In this document: in pieces, positions 1 to 11,010 of the stretch
How the letters are laid out: every line of letters starts with the position of its first letter
Position numbering within the stretch: the stretch's first letter is position 1
NCBI RefSeq assembly: GCF_050948215.1
Contig: NC_135150.1
Span: forward strand, 15,231,943-15,295,942
From: Halictus rubicundus
Taxonomy: Eukaryota > Arthropoda > Insecta > Hymenoptera > Halictidae
Length of the DNA stretch: 64,000 nt
Direction: 5' to 3'
Program-made: the position numbers and the translations under genes
The notes under the pieces: model-generated
Told to the model about the DNA's origin: nothing
What the model saw: only the letters and a program-made list of their open reading frames with translations
Databases searched by the model: none

Positions 1-558
1 AGCCAGATCGAAACGGTTGTGAACATGTTGATAACAAGGACGAACGGTCCGGGGAAGTCCTTTGAACTGCTATAATATCCTGTCAAATAGGTACAAGCAT
101 ACAAGCATTCCGGACTGAACGTTTTAATAATAGACGGTGTATTATTTTTCGTTAGAAAAACATTTCTCCAAATCTCCATCGATATTGTTTCCCATGATTA
201 GGTTCGGATAATTTCTTTAATGACGTCACTTACAATTCTGATCGATTATTTCCTGTCAGGGGTAGTACCTGTTCCAGCACTAATTTTATCGCTCGTTACT
301 TGACTATAAATGCACGAACACTCTCAGCCAATTCACTTGATTGCGTTACGTAAACATTGTCAATCCCTCATCAGCGAGTCATCAGCAGGTACAGTTGAAA
401 CCGAGCCCTGTCATTCGATGGATCACGACCACGGAAACGCTCCCGCTCCTCTGTAATATCAGAACGATCTTCCGCCAGGCTGTCATGATTCAAATTGACT
501 CGGTTGATCTAGGTTCGTTGGTTCCGCAGAAATCGTCGGCCGCGAAACGCGACTCTAA
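1..558. other. unique AT-leaning sequence, no gene seen
   Basis: Mixed-composition single-copy sequence. The 99-codon frame over 341-640 has no recognisable domain, and its 3' part runs into a repeat fragment at 559, so it is not called as a gene. Confidence 0.5.
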
Positions 559-640
559 CAGACTGCGGATATTATGCGTTTATGACAAAAATGAGGATGA
601 AACGAATTTAAAATTGTCGGAAGGACAGGTCGGCAAGTGA
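559..640 (+). mobile_element. hAT-like MITE, left-end fragment
   Basis: Begins CAGACTGCGG and continues with the subterminal pattern of the intact copies at 13191 and 42369 (ATTATGCGTTTATGACAAAAATGAG). Similarity fades after about 60-80 bases and no right end follows directly. It is a truncated copy of the 201-bp family. Confidence 0.6.
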
Positions 641-911
641 TGGACCACTTTTGTCAAAAACATCACTATATTGTGAACAAATATATTTCTGAAAGCAATA
701 AACGAAATTACGTAAAAAGAAAATTTAAAAAATTTTTTAAATCGTAGATTTTTTTACAGAAGGAATTAAATGGCATCCTATATACGGGGTCATGTAATTC
801 AGATTGTCATGATGAAGTGATACATAGTCTAGCATGTCATAATCCAATTATGTCTAAACCTGTGCTACAGCTTCTCGTAGCTTCTTCGAACTTGAAGTAT
901 TCTTTTTCCTA
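641..911. other. AT-rich unique sequence
   Basis: A/T homopolymer-rich stretch with no open frame or repeat that I recognise. Confidence 0.5.
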
Positions 912-1256
912 CATCCTTCAGGGTGCGTGTCCACTTGAGGGTAAAACTGTCGTTCCAGTTGATGCAAACAATTTTTATTTTGCATAAATTTTCGCAGTCT
1001 ATTCATAAGGGAACTATACAAAATTATAATTCGAAGTATTCACCATTTAGTAGTACTTTTCCCCATCTACAGTGTTTACTCTGTATGTGTCCCAAATGCC
1101 TAACTGATAAAAGTCCCAGAACTATAACTAGAGCTCGCTGTCCTTTTGTTACATTCGGCGTGGATCGGAGAATAGTATCTCCTGGTCGATATAAGTCCCT
1201 GGCTAGACTGCAACTCGCGGCAGTTTTACTCTCAAATGGACACGCACCCTAAGGGA
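912..1256. mobile_element. inverted-repeat element with ~30-bp TIRs
   Basis: The left arm at 919-948 starts AGGGTGCGTGTCCACTTG. The right arm at 1220-1249 is its reverse complement with about 28 of 30 positions matching (AGGGTGCGTGTCCATTTG on the minus strand). Weaker symmetry reaches outward to ATCC on both sides, and TA lies at about 910-911 and 1256-1257, so a TA target is possible but not certain. No transposase is encoded. A right end of the hAT-like MITE (about 957-1002, ending CGCAGTCTA) lies inside the left part, so the element carries or was hit by another transposon. Superfamily unknown. Confidence 0.65.
957..1002 (+). mobile_element. hAT-like MITE, right-end fragment
   Basis: CAATTTTTATTTTGCATAAA followed by CGCAGTCTA matches the right terminus of the 201-bp hAT-like MITE. 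It lies within the 912-1256 inverted-repeat element. It could be the other half of the 559 fragment if that copy was split. Confidence 0.55.
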
Positions 1257-1904
1257 TATCGCAATTATAAGTATTGAGGACTGAATTAATATCATTTAGT
1301 AGAATTTACCAAATTTCTGAGTTGAAACAAAAAATCTGTAGCAATCTTTACTCTGTATACAAAGAGCTGAGAATTGGAATTTCCGAGGAGCTCTGACCCA
1401 GAATGACCCAACAACTTATTAAAATGGTAAAAGTCAGAAATTTCCGTTCGGTTGAAAATTTCTATTTTTCATAGAGACCGCAGTCTCCGAAACGATCCCG
1501 GCTAGAAAGTGCGAGTCGGCCGGGAGCAACAATAGCTTTGGTACAAAGACAGAGGCCGGCGAGGAAGTGTCTCCGCTATGAAATTATGCCTTCGAATTGT
1601 GACCGGGTCTCGAGGCGCTGTTACGTTGCCAAGTTTATGATCGTTTCGCGAGACTACATCGTCGTTAGTCGTATACTCTTTATGACGAAGTTGTCACTGG
1701 TGTCTCCGCTTGTTCCGCGCAGCTGTTCGACGGTCGCCACAATATGCCCGTACTGTCTTTCCGTCATTTTTGCAACACTTCCTGGCTCTCGAACCGGGAA
1801 TTTTTTCCTAGCGTCGAATAGCACGGCGGCGAGGCGGATGGTTTTAGGGAAGATCCAGCGAGGAAAGGAGAGATGAAAAGTGAGCATGAATTGCGGAGAG
1901 AATA
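1257..1904. other. unique sequence, no gene seen
   Basis: Short overlapping frames on both strands only (for example 1538-1876 plus and 1654-1962 minus). None has a recognisable domain. Confidence 0.45.
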
Positions 1905-2130
1905 AGGTACACGAGGAAGGGTATGATTGGAGAGAGGCGAGTGTAGGAGTAGAAGGGCGCATGATTGAAGAGAAGTAGGTATATGGAGAGAGAAATTTAT
2001 ATAAGTACGGAGCATATACTTGGAGAGTGATGGCTGTGTGGTTGGAGAGAGAACAGCGTAGAAATAAAGTGTTCGTGATCGGAGAGAGAACGGTGCTGTA
2101 ATAGAGATAAAATTGTGTACGAGTAAAGAG
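1905..2130. repeat. degenerate purine-rich minisatellite
   Basis: Repeated blocks around the core TTGGAGAGAG or TCGGAGAGAG recur about every 38-46 bases (1925, 1963, 1985, 2021, 2044, 2080). Each is followed by an AGTA/GTGT-type spacer. Units are strongly diverged. Confidence 0.5.
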
Positions 2131-2265
2131 TTCACAAGCTCCGAAGAATCAGGTACATAGGTAGTACGAGCAAGAACAGAGCTTGTACACCTGGATCTCT
2201 ACACTTAAATCTCATCCTCACCTGGATCTCTTGTTACAATTAAAAACGTGCGTTCAATGAAATTA

Positions 2266-2492
2266 TTAGGGGGACCGATAAGTAATCAATTATTTGGAAT
2301 CTAAACTTTGTAGTAAATTCAGGTTTTTATTTCTTAATTTATTATATAATCTCCATCATTATCAATCCCCCTGTTATAGAAATCCAGGGTTCGTGAAGCA
2401 AAATATGACTCAAGGTGACCTCAACGATCGGTACAGAACTAAAGGCAAAACAAATTCTTTGCAAATAATTGATTACTTATGGGTACCCCTAG
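2266..2492 (-). mobile_element. mariner-derived MITE
   Basis: The left end TTAGGGGGACCGATAAGTAA and the right end (reverse complement beginning near TAGGGGTACCCATAAGTAA) match the two termini of the mariner relic at 29967-30535. The internal text near 2430 (TTCTGTACCGATCGTTGAGG on the minus strand) matches 30023-30045. TA precedes the left end at 2264-2265. At about 227 bp it keeps only the ends of the autonomous element and cannot encode transposase. Confidence 0.75.
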
Positions 2493-2529
2493 TATTAACA
2501 CTCAGAAGAATTTTCCTTCCTGCGTTTAA

Positions 2530-3534
2530 ATAAAATGTTATAATACATAAATAAAATGCTCACTATTATCGAGACCAACAGAGTTGGCAAATGCGAACGA
2601 AACGTGTTCAAAAAACCGCGCAACCGAACAAAACGTGTCGAAAGATCGCGTGTAAATGCGAATCGTGTGCGAAGAGCAGCGTGTAAAAAGCGGGCCAGGT
2701 GTGCAATAATTGCAAAAAGATGGGCCCGCAGGTGGGGGGTAGAGGGGTATAATGAAAAGAACGGCTTTAAGGGGCAATACGCGACAATAATCACCGTCGT
2801 GAGGCAGAAGTGAACGACGAACGTGCTCGAGCGAGCCGGTACCGTTGTTCCATATTTAAAGTTCGTTATTATCCGCGATAACGACTCGGCCGATGCACAG
2901 GCGCACACTAACAGGCCAGACAAATATGCATATACAGCACGGTGCACCGGCTCCATCCAGAGGGTGGGGAAGAGGGGGAGGAGGAGGAGGAGGAGGAGGG
3001 GAACAAATAATTTCACACCCGGAGCCAATTTCGTAGCCCGAGCCCTCTCTCCGGTTTACGGTGCACCACGGAGGAAGAAGTATGGGCCGAGTGGCCGAGT
3101 GCTCGAGTTCGAGTTCACGGATACGCACACCGGCTATTGTGATGTTATATTCCGCGCGGAGAGCTCGCGGCTCGCCTCGTATCGTTCACGGCGAAATAAA
3201 TGGTTGAGCCTCGGTCCCGATACACGATCCTGCGGTATTCCTCCTGGGCACATTTATAAGGCAATTTTCACACGTCCGGAAAGATTATTCTGAAATAACG
3301 CGGACCTTGATAGTATCGCCTGGCAAATTGGATAGAATATTATGTATTAGAGCAGAGGATTGTTTCGCGCCAATTGGGGACTTCGAACGAGGACGATTTA
3401 ACCCTTACAGGGCTCACTTGATTCGAGTGGTTGTTCGTATCAATTTTTCAAACTGCTTCTTCCCGATCGACGCTGTTTCATTATACTATTTATTAACGCA
3501 TTTTGATATACCTACCAATGTGCTTTAATGTCCT
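2530..3534. other. CpG-rich unique block, no gene seen
   Basis: CpG-rich between about 2620 and 3240, with an AGG triplet run at 2974-3000. Overlapping frames on both strands (2495-3028 minus, 2556-2813 plus, 2823-3293 plus) are basic or proline-rich low-complexity translations without domains. I treat them as chance. Confidence 0.5.
2974..3000. repeat. (AGG)n microsatellite
   Basis: Uninterrupted GAG/AGG triplet run of about nine units at the 3' end of a G-rich stretch. Confidence 0.8.
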
Positions 3535-3783
3535 TTAACCCTTAGCGCTCGAATGGCGACTGTAAGGCGCCACTAAAAATTGCTGTATCGTTATTCAAAA
3601 TATTTTTTACATTATTAAATGCGTTTGCATTTAATAAATTGCTAAACACTTCGGTATTGTACAAGTAAATTGCACCATTTTCGTATATATAACATGAAAA
3701 AAAAATAGTCAGAAGGGAGATATTCTAGGTCGGAAGAAATGTTTCGTTTTGGAGTTAAAATAGCTTCGAGTGCAAAGGGTTAA
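3535..3783. mobile_element. piggyBac-like MITE, family B (249 bp)
   Basis: Flanked by TTAA at 3535-3538 and 3780-3783. The left terminus is CCCTTAGCGCTCGAATGG; the right terminus read inward is CCCTTTGCACTCGAAGC. TTAA target use and CCCT ends are typical of piggyBac-type elements. The copy at 46403-46651 has the same total length of 249 bp. The interior is AT-rich and non-coding. It inserted in a short local repeat of the motif ATATACCTACC (3507, 3782, 3802). Confidence 0.85.
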
Positions 3784-3853
3784 TATACCTACCTTATATA
3801 ATATACCTACCTAATATACCTGTCCTTTAATGCCCTTGAACGTACCTTATCAT

Positions 3854-4054
3854 TAGAATGCGGATCTTTATGCAAAATAAAAAATATTTGCATTGATTGC
3901 AAGACACAGGAGCGAAATGAAAATTTCTTTCTTCCTTTAATTATTTTATCAAGTTAAAACCAATACGCTGGTGCTCTTAAATCTTTTTAATATGTCCACT
4001 GCTTTAAATTGTGCTTACCCATTTTTGTCATAAATGCATAAAATCCGCAGTCTA
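3854..4054 (-). mobile_element. hAT-like MITE, intact, 201 bp
   Basis: Ends TAGAATGCGG and CCGCAGTCTA, with a perfect 8-bp target-site duplication CTTATCAT at 3846-3853 and 4055-4062. The duplication fits the hAT preference nTnnnnAn. Orientation is opposite to the copies at 13191 and 42369, which have the same 201-bp length. No coding capacity. Confidence 0.92.
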
Positions 4055-4062
4055 CTTATCAT

Positions 4063-7000
4063 ACACGGTACAGTTTATTTACCCTTTGTGCTACCTATTT
4101 ATTTTACGGTTGCAGTGATTACAACTTTTATCGGTGCACTAACTTTTTGTGTACATCAATTTTTTAATCTACTTTTCAATTCTCTTTATTGGAGTTGATG
4201 CGATGGGCGGGTCTCAAAATTTCGTTTCGTTTTCGAGTCATGCAAACAACGTGAATTCAGAATCGTTTCGCAATCAATTAAGTGACGCGTTTAAATAAGT
4301 GGAAGTTTAGGAAGTAATAAGACATTAGCATAAAGATGATCGCGATAAATGCTCGTATTGCGCAACAACATTAAGCGCGTACATTATGAAAAGAATTTCT
4401 GGGACAACCTAATAAACAACTAATTTTATACACTGAAAGTTTCGGTTAAAATCTCATACAATTCGGTCAAAAGTTCATACTTATTGTAGTCATTTTTTTC
4501 GAACGCTTAGGAATGGCGCTAGTCAAAGCTAACTTACTTAGGTTTTAATTTAGGGTCAAATACATACAAGCAGCGTGAAAATTCAATTACGTAGAAACTT
4601 GCTAAATTCAATTCGAGTACCGGCACATTACGGTTTTAGCGGCACCTCGAGGGTATCAGGGTGGAAAGGATTAGAACGTGGCAGTGGCGTCGAACAGGAT
4701 AGTGCAGAGGTGTGTCTGGGAGTTCAGGATCCCGTCCGATGCGTTACCAATGATGCCCGAGCTGCGTAAGACGGGCTTCAGGGTGAAGCCGTCGTCGGGC
4801 CGTGCACGCAGGAGTGTCTTGCGCTGCGAGGGAGTATTTTTGCCGTTGGTACGAGTTTGCAGGTTGCGCGAAGCGGTCTGCGCGATCAGCCTGGCCGCTC
4901 GGGCTCGGTGACCGAGGATCCCCCGGTCCCCCTCGGGCCCCAACGGACCCCCGAGTCGCCCTCCCACTGGCCCCTGGCCCGCGTTGCATCGCGTTGTAGC
5001 GCATGGCCTCCTCGTGTGGGCGAAGGGTCATGGGTCGCAGACACACCGCAGTGGCTCTCAGCTTTGGCAGATATCCGGACGCAGGTTGAACGATACTTGT
5101 CCCCTGGCAACGTAACAGCGATGCCCACCAACAAGTGCTATCATACCTAAAAATCACAGAAAAATATTGTAGAATTCAATTTATATTACTAGAAGGTAGA
5201 CCTCCTTGATGTTGGCGAATCTTTGAGAAATCTGAGAAATTATTCCTCTCAAATTTGTCTGCGGTGATCATTGGTCGATTTAGGGGATGAGAATAGTCCG
5301 CGAATCAAGGGTTGTGAACCTCCTGCAGCCAAGCCGTGTCTGTTCGTTCGTTATCTATGCTATCGACTGCAGGAAAATTTGTTGAAGCAAATATATTTTC
5401 AAAAAATTGAATTTTGTGAAAAATAAATAGCTCCAAGAACCCAAAGAAAATATTTTATAAAATGAAAGGGTACCATTGTGACACCGCCTTGATGAGAACC
5501 ACCGCCCGTTCCCGAGATAGGTGGAGGACCTCTCTACAGCACAGGGTCCGCGTATGAAAATCGCGGCGCGTTTGTGTGCGACAATTGCGCGACAATTTGT
5601 TCGCGGCCGACGACACAATGACGTCGCATAAAGTGTGACTGACCAGGGTGTCCTCTGCCGGAGGGGGTGGGGGTCCCCTGCGATTCACCTGAGGGTCACG
5701 GGGAAACCGATACGGTTCGAGGTCCGGCCAGCCAGGACGCAGCATCCGACGACTGCGTGCACAAAAGAAGGAGGCTTCGGGTTTTATGGGTTCGGTGATT
5801 AGCAATGTTTCAGGATTCCGGGCAGCTTGTGTTTCGGGCGGGCACCGTTAGACGCAGCACCGTACCCGCACGGAATCGTCAAGCGGGGTTCCACGGAGCC
5901 CCCCCGGGGGAATTTTAGGATTCCACGGGGGTTACCGATACGGGTCCGTGGTCGAAAAGTTATGGCACGAGAGAGGCTCCCGGGTTCCTGTCCTCTCGTG
6001 CGAAAGGTCACGCGCGAACCAACTGACCCGTTCTCCCCCTCGGCTTGTATACCCGTTTCTCTTTCTCTTTTGGTCGTTGCCCCATCCTCCCCATACCCGG
6101 GTATCCTCGGGTCTATCCGGCCCGGGATGGAGAGAGCTACCCCAACAATTTCGACCGGCGCTGGATAGATAGAATCTGAGGGCGGGCCGAGCAAATTGAA
6201 AAATTATGCCGACGCATACGCGACGCGGTTTTTTGGCGAAGATGCGAGACAATAGGAGACAGAGATAAAAAGGTGAGGACCGTTCAAAAGGGTAACGCCA
6301 TCACGGTAGGCGCACCGCATACGTACACAGGTACAAGCCCCCGTATATATCTGCGCCGATCTACGGAAAGGTATATACCCTGGAGGCTTGACGGTCGGTG
6401 CTCATGCATAAATGCGTCAACGTTGTTTCGCTCCGTATCTACGATCTCCGCGAGGAATCTCTCCTCCCCCCTCTCTCCCCCTCTCTCTCTCTCGCTCTCT
6501 TCACTCCGGCTGTCCGAGCTTCGCAGCCTATATCGTCCAGATTTCTGATCGGCTTATCTGTTCCCGCGTCTCGAATCGGTCGGCCATTAAATCGAACGCT
6601 GCTACTTTCTACGGGGTCACGATGATAAATCGCGGGGCCCGTCACGCCGGAGACGACGCCGCGCTCGAAAGTACAAATGAAACTTTAATAAGCGAGCCGA
6701 ACCAGTACGTCTTCGGCTTTGTTCGCCTTCTAATTGATCGTAAATCTCCGTTATCGCGCGGCAATCCCGTAAACGAACCTTAAATCTTACTACCGTGGAC
6801 GGTCGCGGCGCGCTCGCGCTCGCGCTGCCGGAAACACGTCTGCCTCTCTGTTCCCGCGAAAACGCCGACGGTTTTGTAATCACGTCGTAATTAGGCCGCC
6901 GCGTAATTTCTCTTGTTAATTGCGAGCTTTCCTGCGAGGCCGGAAATATTGCCGCGCGGCTCCTACTCGAATAATTCAACGGAGTCGATGATTACGTGTG

Positions 7001-7311
7001 CACGGGCGGGGAAGACAATGGGACAATAAGCAGTGTTAAACGGTGGGAGTGGATCGTGGTAGAATTGGAGCTGTGCACGAAGAAGAATTTAACGTGCTAA
7101 ACGTTGTTACATCTTGTGTGTCAAAGAGGCTCTTGAAAGTATTCTTTTCCAAAAGATGTTAGTAAGTTATGTCATCGGGGTTGATTTCATGGTACACTTT
7201 CTGAATTGCTATTGTCACAGAGGAATTGAAAAGTCTCCTTCGGCACAAGCTCTGTGGTTTTACCCTCTCTTTGTGCCCATAAAAATATACTATCATTTTC
7301 AACTACATATG
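4063..7311. other. unique block, CpG-rich core 4650-7010, no gene seen
   Basis: AT-rich to about 4640, then CpG-rich to about 7010, then AT-rich. Many short frames overlap on both strands between 4671 and 6979. Their translations are Arg/Pro/Gly-rich and lack domains, which is the signature of GC-rich non-coding DNA. A CT-rich tract lies at 6452-6501. I see no tRNA or rRNA. Confidence 0.5.
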
Positions 7312-7358
7312 TGATAAATTGCGAGACGCAGGAACGAGATAAAAATTTAGTTCCTCTT

Positions 7359-7775
7359 TTAATCCTTTGCACTCGAAGCTATTTTAACTCCAAAAGGAAA
7401 CGTTTCTTCCGACCTAGAATATTTTCCTTCTATACAGGGTGTTAAAAAAAAGCATTCAATATTTATATGGTATATTGGATACACTGTACTGAGTAAAAAA
7501 GCTTTAGTAAACATAGGTCGAAAGGTCAACCGTTTTTGAGATATAGACATTTTTGTTTGCTAACATCATGATTCCTTTACTACCTATGTTATTAATATTG
7601 AATTCTTTTTTTTGAACACCCTGTATATTTGTTTTCATATTATACATACGAAAATAGTGCAATTTACTCGTACGATACTGAAATGTTTAGTAATTTGTTA
7701 AATACAAACAAATTTAATAATGCAAAACATATATTGAATAATGATACGAATCACCATTCGAGTGCTAAGGGTTAA
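7359..7775 (-). mobile_element. piggyBac-like MITE, family B, inside hAT-like MITE
   Basis: TTAA at 7359-7362 and 7772-7775. Ends TCCTTTGCACTCGAAGC and, read inward from the right, CCCTTAGCACTCGAATGG. It is in reverse orientation to the copy at 3535. It is longer than 249 bp because a third element sits in it at 7433-7625. Confidence 0.88.
7433..7625. mobile_element. TIR element (TACAGGGTGTT ends), third nest level
   Basis: The left end ACAGGGTGTT plus A-run plus GCATTCAATATT is mirrored at the right by ACAGGGTGTTC plus A-run plus GAATTCAATATT on the minus strand, an inverted repeat of about 30 bases. TATA borders both sides, so the target is TA or TATA. About 190 bp, no coding capacity. Superfamily not assigned. 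Confidence 0.8.
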
Positions 7776-7884
7776 TTATTTTATTAAGTGGAAACCGATA
7801 CGTTGATATCCTTAAATCTTCTTAATATGTCCACTGCTTTGCGGTTAGCCATTTTTGTCATAAATTCATAAAATCCGCAGTCTA

Positions 7885-9329
7885 GTGATAAAACTTCTAC
7901 GTTTTCAATTTATTAATTTTCTTTCAATCCTCCAACGTTTGAGATCGCTGAATCAAAGCAGCATTATGCGATCCAAAGCGAAGTAATGTACCCTAAATGT
8001 GAAGTACAGTAAACTGGGCGTTCACGCAAAGTCCGTCACCATATTTTCCCCAACAATGCCTTGTTCCTTTCTGTTCCCAATTTACAACGTATCTTTTGCG
8101 GTAATACAGGGGATTGCACGAGGCGCAGAGGCGGACGTCAAATGGTTAATCTTCGCATCCGAGAAGACCAGTGTAACCAATCCCGGCAGTTACTCCCGAT
8201 CCAATTAATTCTCCGGGATAGAGCAAACGGAACGTTCCGTCAGCTTTCCGAGTATTCCTGCGGTAACCGTTTAATATGCTTGATAATGTCCCTATTGGCG
8301 ATCGAGGCTCGTAAAGCGGAGCGACGTGGATGTTCTGTTAACGGTACCCCCATCGGACTGATTTCCAGAGATTCCCTTTGGAAGAGCGAGTCGGACGTTC
8401 CCTGATGCCTGTGATCTATTCGTTACCGTTTAGAGGCGCTAGGTGCTCGTAAACTCTCATCAGAGATCGAATCGAGCGTGCTTGCCAAGTGGAAGAAGTG
8501 GTACTGGAAGCGGCGGGTTAATTCGCGAGTGATGAGCTGCCTCGGCGAGAGTCCGAGTCTCTTTTCCCTCCCCGGCGCGTTGTCCCTGTTCCGAGCAAGC
8601 GTACCCCGCGATTCCTCCTCTCTGTCTGCTCCGTTCGGGGCCCCGTCGTTTGACCACATTCGCCGGGGCCCGCTCGTACGTACACGCTCCCGAGCCGGGC
8701 CCCATCGCGGTGTCTGCGCCGCGTCGGGTTCCCACGGACGGGACCGGGAGGAGTTCTTTCGAGTTTGAAAACACGGCAATCAGTGTAACTGCTTCTGCCG
8801 CAGAGCGCTATGCGTACATACATATGTATATGCACCCCATCCCGCGCCAAGAACATTGTGCGGTCGTGCGTTTTCTTTCTCGGTGGGCAACGCGACGTCC
8901 CCCCTCCCTCCCCCGACTCCGTACACCGTTTTTATCGGGCCCCGTTGATTGCTCGCATTGACCGACCTCCTTCGGGACCACGAGAACTCACGAATGTTAG
9001 ACAAGATGCTGTAAACTTGTCCCTCGGTTTCATTCAGCCCCGGATCCGACCGTCCGGGCCCGCCGCGTCGGCCACTTTATACCCGACCGCGGACCCCACC
9101 GGTAATTTACAGCACGGCCGACCATGCTCTACGGGTTCGCGGGCTCGAATTGGCCGCGCCGCTCCTCGTTCTACTTAACACTATGCCTACCGAGCACCGA
9201 AACCAACTGGCACGCGTTGCACTATGAAAACGGCGGGGTCGGATTTATTACAAATTTTCGCGACTTTCATATTGTAATATGTTGTGAAGTCTTCTTACGC
9301 TATCAATGATAGTTGAATGAATTGTGTAA
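7885..9329. other. CpG-rich unique block, no gene seen
   Basis: CpG-rich from about 8100 to 9240. Stacked short frames on both strands at 8423-8961 give basic low-complexity translations. No domain, tRNA or repeat is seen. Confidence 0.5.
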
Positions 9330-9364
9330 CCCTGGTCACTTGACCGGTGATGGCAGGTTCAGAA
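9330..9364 (-). mobile_element. family-C TTAA element, end fragment
   Basis: CTTGACCGGTGATGGCAGGTT resembles the right end of family C (CCGGTCATTTGACCGGTGG then TGCGTTTAGTG at 38145-38180). Only about 35 bases are recognisable. Confidence 0.4.
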
Positions 9365-9429
9365 AATATTTTTACAGCATACGATAACTGGGAAAGTGAG
9401 AATGTTCATTTAAAAATGTTTTCAAATTA

Positions 9430-9830
9430 TTTTCGTTACCAAAATCACTAGAGATTTGAAAATGGAAGCGTTCTCTTCACGAAAGCGTTGTCTTCTACAT
9501 GCTCTACAACGTCTCTGAGACGATATGTTTACATTTGCCACGGCCGCCCCACCACGTCTCTGACACGGCTTGTTGATGTTTGGCCCGGTAGACTGACCAC
9601 GTCTGACACTGACACGTCATTGTAAGCTGAGGGGTTAAAACTTGGTATACGATTGAAATTGGATTAGAATTGTGCCACTAATTTCTAATTGAATTAGAAT
9701 TATTCTCGTTATCAAAATCACTAGGGATTTGAAAATGGAAGCGTTCCCTTCGCAACGAGCCCTTAAAACTTGGTGTACGATTGAAATTGAATTAGAATCG
9801 TGCCTCTTCCACTCGAATAATACAAGAGAT
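9430..9830 (+). repeat. 131-bp direct repeat, first copy split by a TTAA element
   Basis: The block ACCAAAATCACTAGAGATTT (about 9437) recurs near 9719, and AACTTGGTATACGATTG (about 9639) recurs near 9770. The downstream halves are 131 bases apart. The upstream halves are about 282 apart, the excess of about 151 equalling the inserted element at about 9484-9638. The second copy keeps the uninterrupted junction GCCCTTAAAACTTGG. Confidence 0.75.
9484..9638 (+). mobile_element. TTAA element, family F, 5'-truncated
   Basis: Ends GTAAGCTGAGGGG at a TTAA (9635-9638), as does the family member at 16092-16314. It shares that member's internal repeats (GTCTCTGACACGGCTTGTTG, then GTTTGGCCCGGTAGAC). The left terminus is not recognisable. 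Confidence 0.75.
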
Positions 9831-10091
9831 ACGCCCGGGATCGCGCAGTAAAATTGAAATGTAATTGTCCAACTGGGTCCGCAACAGAATTTAGGCAAGC
9901 ATCCGAAAATCCGTGAAGGCCGTGGAAAAGGGTACAGCGAGGCAGGCTTCGATTTCCCAGCGTGCAGCGTTTGACAGCGGCTGATGGGATGGCGGCGCGA
10001 GGCACGTTGGCGACAACAAAGCCCGCGGGGCAGGCTTGTCAAGGGAAGCTCTCTTCCGAGAAGACAGCGGCGCGTCGCGTGTCAAAGTACC

Positions 10092-10118
10092 ACGGCGGCG
10101 CGGCGCGGCGCGGCGCGG
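10092..10118. repeat. GGCGC pentamer run
   Basis: Tandem CGGCG units, about five copies, in a CpG-rich block. Confidence 0.8.
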
Positions 10119-10440
10119 GCAGATGACGAATGCATCATTAAAAGTCGTAACGATCTCTCGTCTCGGTTCTCCGGATGTGAAAATGTAAGAGGCGAGCGGA
10201 AGTCTTCCCTGTCGGCGGACGGAGCACGTCTCGATGATTCATTCGATGAAACGCCGTCCCCTTTGGCTCTGCGCTGACGACCCGGTGACTAACACCGGCA
10301 ACGGTGGCGTGTCGCGGGGGCCAACACCGACCGGCTTGGTATCGGCACCGGAGTCGATGGCGCAACATACGCTTTATTCTCGACTTTTACACGCGACTCT
10401 ATCTGCCGATGTAAAATCGCTAGACGCACGGACAGACGGC

Positions 10441-10444
<4 letters not shown>

Positions 10445-10492
<48 letters not shown>
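10445..10492 (+). repeat. (GA)n microsatellite
   Basis: About 24 uninterrupted GA units, followed by a purine-rich tail to 10522. Confidence 0.95.
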
Positions 10493-10493
<1 letters not shown>

Positions 10494-11010
10494 GTAGGAG
10501 AAAGGAGAAGAGAGAAAGAGAGGCCCGTGGTTGGCCGCGTGAGCGGTGTGCGACGGTGGCTCTAACAGTCTCGTCTACGCGTGGGTGGAGACCTTCCACG
10601 AGATACGCCACGGGAAATACGTGGCAGCCGCCGCGCCGCGGTGGTAGGCCGTAATCGAATCGGCGGGTAATTACTCGATAGTCGCCGGTGTCATTCATAT
10701 ATCTCCGGGGCGAATTGGTGTGTGTCACATAAGTAAGCGGAGCGAGTAAATAAACGGCGAGCGGATTTGTGCGCGCAACAGGCACCGATCGGTATCGGGC
10801 CCGCAGCACCGATCGTATCGGGCAGCGCGCGGGCGTCGCGTAAACGGCGATAAGGCGAGAACTAGCTCGTATGTTTCCGCTCCGCGGCTCGAAACCAAAG
10901 CGGATTTCCCCGTGCCCCCTCGGGGCTTGTTACTCTCGGTCAGCGAGCTTTGCACGAGCCAGTCGATCTCTTAATTGATAGACGAGGGGGCGGGGTACAT
11001 TGTTCCTCCC

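Larger units (their letters stand above)
7312..7884 (-). mobile_element. hAT-like MITE split by a nested TTAA element
   Basis: The left part 7312-7360 matches positions about 42-95 of the 3854 copy (GCGAGACGCAGGAACGAGAT against GCAAGACACAGGAGCGAAAT). The right part 7776-7884 continues it (TTATTTTATTAAGTGG to CCGCAGTCTA). The break falls at a TTAA of the family sequence where a family-B piggyBac-like MITE inserted. The outer left terminus is missing. Confidence 0.85.

Noticed and set aside
2556..2720. Repeated AACGTGT-like words, considered as a short tandem repeat
   Set aside because: Spacing is irregular and most positions differ, so no unit can be defined.
2495..3028. 177-codon minus-strand frame with hydrophobic start
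   Set aside because: The Leu-rich start comes from the complement of the AGG run. The plus strand is also open, and no domain is seen.
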